In this document: piece by piece, positions 1-4,974 of the stretch | Position numbering within the stretch: position 1 is the stretch's first letter | Layout of the letters: each line of letters opens with the position of its first letter | Assembly (NCBI GenBank): GCA_017456685.1 | Contig: JAFTIV010000056.1 | Coordinates: forward strand, 1-5,300 | Length of the DNA: 5,300 nt | Direction: 5' to 3' | From: Clostridia bacterium | GTDB lineage: Bacteria > Bacillota > Clostridia > Oscillospirales > CAG-272 | Notes under the pieces: generated by a model | What the model was told of the DNA's origin: nothing | Database searches by the model: none | Seen by the model: the letters and a program-made list of their open reading frames with translations, nothing else | Translations under genes and position numbers: made by a program

Positions 1-680
1 AATGCCTGAGCGCCTGCCCACTCGTTTTTCATAATTCCAAGGAAGTTTACCATTTGGTTACAAAGGGTTGAAAGGTGAGATGCAGGAGCAGAGGTAATCT
101 TTCCTGTTACACCGCCAAGTCCCTCTTGAATAAGCTGTTTAAGCGACCAGCCTGCACAGTAGCCTGTGAGCATTGAAAGGTCGTGAATATGAATATCTGC
201 GTTTCTGTGCGCGTTTGCGATTTCGCTATCGTAAACCTCGCTGAGCCAGTAGTTAGCGGTGATTGCACCAGAGTTTGAAAGAATAAGTCCACCAACTGAG
301 TAGGTAACGGTTGAGTTCTCCTTTACTCTCCAGTCGTTTATCTTAAGATAGTTATCAACTATCTCCTTATAGTCAAGAACTGTGTTGTTGATGTTACGAA
401 TCTTCTCGCGTTGCTTACGATAAAGAATGTAAGCCTTTGCTATATCATCGTAGCCTGCCTTGATAAGCACACTCTCAACGCTGTCCTGAATTTTTTCAAC
501 TGAAATTCTGTCGTTTTCGATTTTGCTCTCGAAATCTGCAGTTACCTTGAGTGCCAAGAAATCAATAACATCTTGATTGTACTGCTTCTCGCAAGCATCG
601 AATGCCATCTTGATTGCGTTTGCAATCTTTGCAATGTTAAAATTAGCAATTTTACCATCACGCTTAATTACGTCGTACAT
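1..680 (-). CDS. nrdD: Anaerobic (class III) ribonucleoside-triphosphate reductase NrdD, N-terminal part, cut by window edge
   Basis: NrdD reduces ribonucleoside triphosphates to deoxyribonucleotides in the cytoplasm of anaerobes, using a glycyl radical near its C-terminus. Only the first 226 codons are here; the rest, including the glycyl radical site and the C-terminal zinc site, lies beyond position 1. Residues about 3-92 form an ATP-cone allosteric domain (begins MYDVIKRDGKIANF; IQDSVESVLIKAGYDDIAKAYILYR). Catalytic-domain signatures follow: ENSTVTYSVGGL (121-132), NYWL (143-146), DIHIHDL (162-168, usually GDIHIHDL, here with Ala before it) and LTGYCAGW (171-178), whose Cys175 is a conserved family cysteine. 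The ATG at 680 is supported by an AAAGGAG ribosome binding site at 688-694 and by the ATP-cone beginning straight after it. It lies downstream of the nrdG2-like gene but has its own promoter near 869-897, NrdR-like boxes and a leader of about 180 nt. Identification is very secure; what is inferred is the regulation. Confidence 0.96.
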   Translation of the reverse strand, partial: MYDVIKRDGKIANFNIAKIANAIKMAFDACEKQYNQDVIDFLALKVTADFESKIENDRISVEKIQDSVESVLIKAGYDDIAKAYILYRKQREKIRNINNTVLDYKEIVDNYLKINDWRVKENSTVTYSVGGLILSNSGAITANYWLSEVYDSEIANAHRNADIHIHDLSMLTGYCAGWSLKQLIQEGLGGVTGKITSAPASHLSTLCNQMVNFLGIMKNEWAGAQA

Positions 681-753
681 AGCTTTTCTCCTTTTTTTCT
701 TCTTTTTATTTTTTAATAATTATTAGCATTTCACCGTCTAAAAACCGCCTTTT

Positions 754-792
754 CGCAAAAATTTACGCAAAAATTTTGACTTTTTGCGTAAA
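754..792 (-). promoter_or_regulatory. Hairpin with two competing 3' arms in the nrdD leader (possible attenuator)
   Basis: A perfect 12-bp inverted repeat pairs 781-792 with 762-773 around a 7-nt loop. Read in the nrdD direction it is followed at once by five U residues (761-757), so it resembles a weak, A+T-rich intrinsic terminator. A second copy of the 3' arm core, TTTTTGCG, lies at 761-754 and could pair with the same 5' arm (CGCAAAAA) instead, so two structures exclude each other. Both lie inside the presumed nrdD leader, about 70 nt before the start codon. The inverted and direct repeats are seen; a regulatory role is inference, and I recognise no known riboswitch class. Confidence 0.4.
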
Positions 793-868
793 AATAGATA
801 CTCCTAATTTCGGGGTATCATTGTGTCGAAAGCTGTTGCTTTTTGTTTCTTTTTTCGGTGGTGCTCTC

Positions 869-897
869 ATTATAGCACAACTAATTGTCCTTGTCAA
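869..897 (-). promoter_or_regulatory. Consensus sigma-A type promoter for nrdD
   Basis: On the minus strand TTGACA (897-892) and TATAAT (874-869) both match the housekeeping consensus exactly and are separated by the optimal 17 bp. Transcription should begin near 862, which gives nrdD a leader of about 180 nt. The paired NrdR-like boxes sit just upstream, the nearer one ending 8 bp before the -35 hexamer. This shows that nrdD need not depend on read-through from the nrdG2-like gene. Confidence 0.85.
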
Positions 898-905
898 TAG
901 AAAAA

Positions 906-921
906 ACACAATATCTTGTGC
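906..921 (+). promoter_or_regulatory. Promoter-proximal NrdR-like box
   Basis: The sequence ACACAATATCTTGTGC matches the usual NrdR box pattern, roughly ACACWATATATWGTGT, at 14 of 16 positions. NrdR is the ATP/dATP-sensing repressor of ribonucleotide reductase genes in most bacteria and normally binds paired boxes. This copy ends 8 bp upstream of the nrdD -35 hexamer, and its partner lies 32 bp away centre to centre. The match and spacing are seen; binding is inferred. The same bases form one arm of the terminator-like hairpin, so conservation for structure alone is the alternative. Confidence 0.7.
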
Positions 922-937
922 TTTTTTTAAAAAAGTT

Positions 938-953
938 GCACAAGATATTGTGT
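938..953 (-). promoter_or_regulatory. Promoter-distal NrdR-like box overlapping the nrdG2 stop codon
   Basis: On the minus strand this reads ACACAATATCTTGTGC, identical to the proximal box but in the opposite orientation. A 16-bp spacer separates the two boxes, which places them on the same face of the helix as is typical of NrdR operators. Its first base is the last base of the TAA stop codon of the nrdG2-like gene. No nrdR gene is in the window, so the assignment rests on pattern, spacing and the ribonucleotide reductase context. Confidence 0.68.
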
Positions 954-1639
954 TAGACTCCTCTTATTTGAACCGATGGAACATAGGCTGAAACCGCTTC
1001 TCTAAAGGCTTCAAGGGTGTTTTTTTCGTGTGCCGAGCACCCCTCTGCTATTAGCGCTCCGCTATCCACAAAGCCCTGTAAAAAATACCTTTTTGCGCCT
1101 TTTATCCACTCGCCGATTTTGACAATGTCCTCAAGGGTATGATATTCCTTAACTATAGTCGTTCTAAGCTCGTAATCTATGCCCGAGCTCTTAAGGATTT
1201 CAACGCTTTTTTCAAAGGGTGTAATATCAAGGTCCTTAATGCCCGTGGTGAGCGCATATTTCTCCTTTGAGTTCTTTATGTCCATTGCAACATAGTCAAC
1301 AAGACCGCGCTCTATTGCTTCCCTTAGCCTATCGGGGTACGCACCATTTGTGTCGAGCTTTACAAGAAGCCCTATCTCCTTAATTTTCTCCATAAGGCTG
1401 AAAATGTCAGGCTGTAAAAGTTGCTCTCCACCTGTTATACATACTCCATCAAGCACTCTTTTTCTCTTTTCGAGATAGGAAAGCACCTCGTTTATGTCAA
1501 CGAATTCGCCCGCCTCGGTAACGAGCGAGGCATTATGGCAAAACGGACAACGCAGATTGCACCCGTAGGTGAATATTGTGCAGGCGATTTTCCCAGGGAA
1601 ATCGAGCATTGTCATTTTTTGAAATCCGCCTATTTTCAT
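953..1639 (-). CDS. nrdG: Anaerobic ribonucleotide reductase activating protein, NrdG2-type radical SAM enzyme
   Basis: This 228-residue cytoplasmic enzyme would reduce S-adenosylmethionine with a [4Fe-4S] cluster and place the glycyl radical on NrdD, encoded next downstream. The cluster motif C27-x3-C31-x2-C34 (CNLRCPFCHN) is intact. Other family landmarks are GFQKMTMLDFPGK near the N-terminus, the SAM-binding segment CITGGEQLLQPD (67-78), VKLDTNGAYP (93-102), VDYVAMDIK (114-122) and RYFLQGFVDSG (184-194). The length and the DFPG opening fit the longer NrdG2-type family rather than classical NrdG, which is nearer 160-180 residues. The position after GGE is normally proline but here is Gln73. 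The ATG at 1639 follows a GGAAG ribosome binding site near 1646-1650, and the family's conserved N-terminus starts right there. It follows the acidic membrane protein gene across a 69-bp gap holding a hairpin, and ends in TAA inside the NrdR-like operator. Radical SAM activase is certain; NrdD as its target is very likely from context. Confidence 0.93.
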   Translation of the reverse strand: MKIGGFQKMTMLDFPGKIACTIFTYGCNLRCPFCHNASLVTEAGEFVDINEVLSYLEKRKRVLDGVCITGGEQLLQPDIFSLMEKIKEIGLLVKLDTNGAYPDRLREAIERGLVDYVAMDIKNSKEKYALTTGIKDLDITPFEKSVEILKSSGIDYELRTTIVKEYHTLEDIVKIGEWIKGAKRYFLQGFVDSGALIAEGCSAHEKNTLEAFREAVSAYVPSVQIRGV

Positions 1640-1664
1640 AAAGCTCTTCCTTTCTTATTATTAT

Positions 1665-1674
1665 CTATATATAG
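1665..1674. promoter_or_regulatory. TATA-type palindrome before nrdG2 (possible -10 region or NrdR half-match)
   Basis: CTATATATAG is a perfect 10-bp palindrome 26 bp upstream of the nrdG2-like start codon. It equals the core of an NrdR box, but the outer three bases on each side do not match and there is no second box. It may simply be the -10 area of a weak promoter; I could not find a convincing -35 hexamer at the right spacing. Confidence 0.25.
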
Positions 1675-1678
1675 GTAC

Positions 1679-1707
1679 GCAAAGGGCGCACAAGGCGCCC
1701 TTTTTGC
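1679..1707. terminator. G+C-rich hairpin between the acidic membrane protein gene and nrdG2
   Basis: AAAGGGCGC (1681-1689) and GCGCCCTTT (1695-1703) form a perfect 9-bp stem with a 5-nt loop. Two more pairs (1679-1680 with 1706-1707) are possible beyond a 2-nt bulge. It begins 1 nt after the stop codon of the upstream gene, as expected of a terminator. The U tract in the direction of the genes is only three residues, while the plus strand has five T residues followed by GCTTT, so it may terminate better against the genes than with them. Some read-through into nrdG2 is plausible. Confidence 0.5.
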
Positions 1708-1708
1708 T

Positions 1709-3103
1709 TTATCTCTTTTCTATTATTAAGGAATCGAGGTATTCCTGATACTTAACAAATCCTACCTCGCCCGCATCAACCTTTACATCCTTGCGGTTGT
1801 CCTCAAGATGCTCGGCAAAAATGTCAAGTGCCTCGCACGCCTCGGCTGAAAGCATATCAACAGCGGCTGCCAAAATCTCCTGTGATGGTGGAAGCTTAGG
1901 TCCCTCGTCCTCTTCCTCATCTTCCTCATCGTCATTCTTAGAGGATGACGAGCTTGCCATAAGAATTACGCTTGTAGCTCTTAGCTCCTGCTCAACAGCG
2001 CCATCGCCCTCCTCGGGAGTCTCGGGCTCTTGTGGAAGCTTATCGGGGTAAAGGGCATAATACGAGTCGTTAAATCTCTTCATCGCCTCGTCAGCCTTGA
2101 ACTTACGAATGTAGTCGTCAACAATCTCCTCGTTCTCGAGCATCTCTGTCATCTCGAGCATTGCTCTTTCAAGAAGTGGAACGATTTTACTATCGTCATC
2201 AAGCTCGTAGCAGGCGGAGTTCATTGCTGTTACAATGTCCTCAAGCATTATCTCAAGCTCAATTCCCTCAAGCTCTGCATAGAGTGAATATACATCGTAA
2301 AATGGGTTTACAAAGTCGTCATCCTTAAGCTTATCGGGCTTAAGCGCACCTGTAAGATATGTGAAATCATATGGCTTCATAGAGCCTGTGTAGGAGCGGA
2401 CAAAGTCGTAGCCCTGATAGCCAACATATGAGTCGTACTCTACGCTTGCCTCCCAGAGATAAACAACCTTTTGCCAGTCATAGGTCTTTTCATCGTCGAT
2501 ATAGAGGGACTCGTCAGGCTCTGTTATGCAAATCTCAAGGTCGATTTTGAACTCGCCAACAAAGCGTCTTTCGTCCACGGGCTTTTCGTAATCGTCAATG
2601 TGATATTCCTTTGTCTCAATCTCACGACAAAGATAGAAGGTGTTTTCTGCATCCTCGTAGCAATAAATATAAGTTTCCTCATCAAGCGAAAGCTTGTAGA
2701 TTGCAACCTCTTCGGGAGCTTCCTCGCTCTCGGTGTCCTCTGTGCTCTCGCCCTCGCTCTCGCCCTCGCTTGAGCTCTCCTCGGCAGGTACGGCACCCTC
2801 ATCAAGAACATATCTTCTTCCCTTGTCCTTAATGTAATCGACCATTCTCTCGTATCTGCTCTCGTTCATATCAGCGATAACGAGCGTGATTATAACGCCT
2901 GCAATTGCCGCAACGACAAGCGCGATTGCCACAATGATGATTATCTTCTTAAGAAGCGCCTTGTTAAGTGGCTTCTTTTCCTTTACCTTCTCGTGATAGG
3001 TTTCGCCACAATGAAGACAAAAGTCCTAGTCCTCGTCAAGAGGCTTGCCACCATTTGGGCATTTTCTTATAATCGGCTTTGGAGCCTTTTCCGTGTTTGC
3101 CAC
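1709..3103 (-). pseudogene. Zinc-ribbon, single-pass membrane protein with acidic exterior domain, interrupted by TAG at codon 26
   Basis: I do not recognise a named family for the main domain. Read from GTG at 3103, which has a GGAGAG ribosome binding site and a strong promoter, the frame spans 464 codons. Codons 15-33 encode a zinc ribbon of the kind found at the N-terminus of many Bacillota membrane proteins (CPNGGKPLDED, stop, DFCLHCG), but the second cysteine is Gly18 and codon 26 is TAG, where tryptophan (TGG) is usual in similar ribbons. After a lysine-rich stretch (39-53) comes one membrane helix, about 54-77, then a probably extracellular region rich in Glu, Asp and Tyr. Low-complexity parts are a Ser/Glu/Gly linker (108-133) and a Ser5 plus Asp/Glu run (about 384-401). 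If translation restarts, the GTG at 2932 (codon 58) opens a 407-residue product that keeps about 20 residues of the helix but lacks the ribbon; no good ribosome binding site precedes it. The frame after the stop is open for 438 codons, which suggests a recent lesion, a sequencing error or readthrough. Confidence 0.72.
2744..2770. repeat. 12-bp tandem repeat, 2.25 copies, in the Ser/Glu/Gly linker
   Basis: The unit GCTCTCGCCCTC is repeated exactly at 2744-2755 and 2756-2767, with GCT starting a third copy. It encodes the alternating GESEGES segment of the acidic membrane protein on the minus strand. Twelve bases keep the reading frame, so copy-number change would lengthen or shorten the linker without a frameshift. 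Confidence 0.75.
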
Positions 3104-3107
3104 AATA

Positions 3108-3113
3108 CTCTCC
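3108..3113 (-). promoter_or_regulatory. Ribosome binding site that fixes the GTG start at 3103
   Basis: On the minus strand GGAGAG is followed by TATT and then GTG at 3103. Its good match and spacing place the original start of the zinc-ribbon membrane protein here, 57 codons upstream of the GTG at 2932 and upstream of the TAG at 3028-3026. It is the main argument that the zinc ribbon belonged to this gene. Confidence 0.75.
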
Positions 3114-3141
3114 GTAAAAATAAAATTTAACTATCATTTTT

Positions 3142-3170
3142 ATTTTAACATATTTATTTATAATTGTCAA
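3142..3170 (-). promoter_or_regulatory. Strong promoter of the zinc-ribbon membrane protein gene
   Basis: On the minus strand TTGACA (3170-3165) and TAAAAT (3147-3142) are spaced by exactly 17 bp in very A+T-rich DNA. Transcription should begin near 3135, about 30 nt before the GTG at 3103. The -35 hexamer starts 1 bp after the U-tract end of the preceding terminator, so the gene is a transcription unit separate from the ABC exporter. Confidence 0.82.
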
Positions 3171-3171
3171 C

Positions 3172-3202
3172 AAAAAAGCGCTCGAGTCCTGAGCGCTTTT
3201 TG
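3172..3202. terminator. Bidirectional intrinsic terminator after the ABC exporter gene
   Basis: AAAAAGCGCTC (3173-3183) and GAGCGCTTTTT (3191-3201) form a perfect 11-bp stem around a 7-nt loop. In the direction of the exporter gene the G+C-rich part of the stem is followed by six U residues (3177-3172), a good intrinsic terminator about 25 nt past the stop codon. The opposite strand also has a five-base T run, so it could act both ways, although no plus-strand gene is seen here. Confidence 0.88.
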
Positions 3203-3225
3203 TTTTATTGATTTTTACTGCTGTC

Positions 3226-4941
3226 TTACTGGTTCTTAAACTGAGAGAGGTACAAGCCTGCGTACTCGCCGTTTTGGCTAAGAAGCTCCTCGTGTGTGCC
3301 AAGCTCAATTATTTGTCCGTCGTCAACAACCGCGATTTGATTTGCGTTCTTGACAGTCGAAAGGCGGTGCGCAACGACGATTGTTGTTCTGCCCCTGCAA
3401 AGCTCGTCAAGCGATTTTTGAATGAGGATTTCGGTTGCGTTGTCAAGCGCGCTTGTCGCCTCGTCAAGAATTAAAATGGGTGGGTTCTTAAGGAACACGC
3501 GGGCAATCGAAAGGCGTTGCTTTTGTCCGCCAGAGAGCTTAACTCCGCGCTCACCGATAATCGTATCGTAGCCCTTTTCAAGGGTCATTACATAGTCGTG
3601 AATGTTTGCGCGCTTTGCAGCCTCGATAACCTCGTCCTCGCTCGCATCGGGGCGACCATAAAGAATATTGTCCCTTATGCTTGAATTGAAAAGATAGACA
3701 TCCTGCTGAACGATACCGATGTTTTTGCGAAGGCTATGCCTTGTTATTTCGCGAATTTCCCTGCCGTCAATAAAAATTTTTCCGCTTTCAATTCCGTAAA
3801 AATGCGGGATTAGGTGACAAATTGTCGTTTTTCCACCGCCACTTGGACCGACAAGCGCGTAAATTTGACCCGCCTTAATATCAAGGCTGAGGTTCTTTAG
3901 AACATTCTTGTCCTCGCCATAGCCGTAGGAAACATTCTCAAAGCGAATATCTCCGCGCACATTTTCAATGTCGGTAGCACCCTCAGCATCCCTCTCGGGC
4001 TCGGTGTCCATAATTTCAAGGAAGCGCTTGAAGCCCGTCGCTCCGTTTTGGTACTGCTCCATAAAGCCGATAAGCGTATTAACAGGGCCGATAAAGAGGT
4101 TTACCGACACGATAAACGCAGTATAGTCACCAAGCAGAATTTGACCATTATAGAGGAAAATTCCGCCCGCGATAAGCACGATTACATTAAAAACATCTGT
4201 TACAAAGGTGGTTGAGGAATGGAAAATTCCCATCGACCTGTACGCGCTTCTTCTGCATTTTACAAAGCGAGAGTTTCCAACCTCGAACTTGTCGCTCTCG
4301 GTCTTAGCATTTGTGTAAGCCTTAGTTACGCGAATACCTGTGATGCTACTCTCAATTGATGCGTTTATCTCGCCAGTCGCCTTTCGGGTTTCGGTAAATG
4401 CCTCCTTCATTTTCTTGCGCAGAGCGCGTGAAATGATGATAAGGAATGGCACGCACGCGAAAATAATGAGAGTTAGCCAAATGTTTATCGTTGAAAGATA
4501 GGTAAAGGACAGAATGATAGAAATTGACGATATGAGAAGATTTTCGGGGCCGTGGTGTGCAAGCTCACTAATCTCCCATAGGTCGTTTGTCATTCTTGTC
4601 ATTATTTTTCCTGTTTCGTTGTCGTCGTAGAATTTATAGGGCAATTTTTGAAGGTGATTGAACATATCACTTCTCATCTGTGCCTGCATCTTAACGCCGA
4701 TTGTGTGTCCCTCGTACTGAATGAAGTAATTAAGTAGCATTCTCACAAGGTACAAGCCCAAAAGGACAAGTCCAAAAATCACAATGAGCTTGAATTTTTC
4801 ATTAGGTATAAAGTCGTTTAGCATATAGCGAGTAATTATAGGGTAAAAAATCGCTATTATCGCAACGAGCAATGACGCAAGCATATCAAACGCGAACATC
4901 ACCTTATGTGGCTTATAATAAGCCAAAAATCTTTTAAGCAT
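3226..4941 (-). CDS. ABC exporter half-transporter (fused transmembrane and ATPase domains)
   Basis: This 571-residue inner-membrane protein is a type IV ABC exporter of the MsbA/BmrA/LmrA kind; it would act as a homodimer or with a partner to export a lipid, drug or peptide driven by ATP hydrolysis. The transmembrane domain has six likely helices, roughly at 15-38, 50-74, 133-153, 155-173, 244-264 and 270-292. The nucleotide-binding domain begins near 330. It has Walker A GPSGGGKT (365-372), Q-loop QQD (412-414), signature LSGGQ (469-473), Walker B ILILDE (489-494), D-loop SALD (497-500) and H-loop His525, so it should be catalytically competent. The length is normal for the family. The ATG at 4941 has an AAAGGAG ribosome binding site at 4946-4952. 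It starts 33 bp after the reductase-like gene and probably shares its transcript; a strong terminator follows. No second half-transporter gene lies within the window, but one could be farther upstream. The substrate cannot be told from the sequence. Confidence 0.95.
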   Translation of the reverse strand: MLKRFLAYYKPHKVMFAFDMLASLLVAIIAIFYPIITRYMLNDFIPNEKFKLIVIFGLVLLGLYLVRMLLNYFIQYEGHTIGVKMQAQMRSDMFNHLQKLPYKFYDDNETGKIMTRMTNDLWEISELAHHGPENLLISSISIILSFTYLSTINIWLTLIIFACVPFLIIISRALRKKMKEAFTETRKATGEINASIESSITGIRVTKAYTNAKTESDKFEVGNSRFVKCRRSAYRSMGIFHSSTTFVTDVFNVIVLIAGGIFLYNGQILLGDYTAFIVSVNLFIGPVNTLIGFMEQYQNGATGFKRFLEIMDTEPERDAEGATDIENVRGDIRFENVSYGYGEDKNVLKNLSLDIKAGQIYALVGPSGGGKTTICHLIPHFYGIESGKIFIDGREIREITRHSLRKNIGIVQQDVYLFNSSIRDNILYGRPDASEDEVIEAAKRANIHDYVMTLEKGYDTIIGERGVKLSGGQKQRLSIARVFLKNPPILILDEATSALDNATEILIQKSLDELCRGRTTIVVAHRLSTVKNANQIAVVDDGQIIELGTHEELLSQNGEYAGLYLSQFKNQ

Positions 4942-4974
4942 TTTTCTCCTTTGCCCCTTGGGCTTTAAGTAAAT

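Larger units (their letters stand above)
901..954 (-). terminator. Intrinsic-terminator-like hairpin after the nrdG2-like gene
   Basis: A perfect 17-bp inverted repeat (905-921 with 938-954) encloses a 16-nt loop that itself contains T and A runs able to extend the pairing. In the direction of nrdG2 transcription the stem begins within the stop codon and is followed by a run of U residues (906-901). It could terminate the nrdG2 message before the nrdD promoter. The stem is A+T rich and coincides with the two NrdR-like boxes, so the symmetry may reflect operator function rather than, or as well as, termination. Confidence 0.55.

Noticed and set aside
795..823. Very short upstream frame in the nrdD leader (ATG followed by four codons and TAG)
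   Set aside because: There is no clear ribosome binding site, and a five-residue frame is easily found by chance in a leader of this size.
776..991. Plus-strand 71-codon open frame across the nrdD promoter region
   Set aside because: It overlaps the minus-strand promoter, the NrdR-like boxes and the end of nrdG2, has no good ribosome binding site, and its hydrophobic run comes from T-rich intergenic DNA.
1791..2051. Plus-strand frame with a long serine run
   Set aside because: It is the antisense of the Asp/Glu-rich run of the acidic membrane protein, where GAG/GAC/GAT codons read as CTC/GTC/ATC in one frame and Ser codons in another.
2030..2287. Plus-strand 85-codon open frame
   Set aside because: Fully antisense to the acidic membrane protein, with no ribosome binding site and no recognisable domain.
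2524..2811. Minus-strand frame with an alternating Ala-Arg run
   Set aside because: It is an out-of-frame reading of the Ser/Glu/Gly repeat region of the acidic membrane protein; the run follows from the 12-bp DNA repeat.
3036..3308. Minus-strand 90-codon frame spanning the exporter 3' end, terminator and next promoter
   Set aside because: It crosses a strong terminator and a promoter and has no protein-like features; the zinc-ribbon frame from 3103 explains this DNA better.
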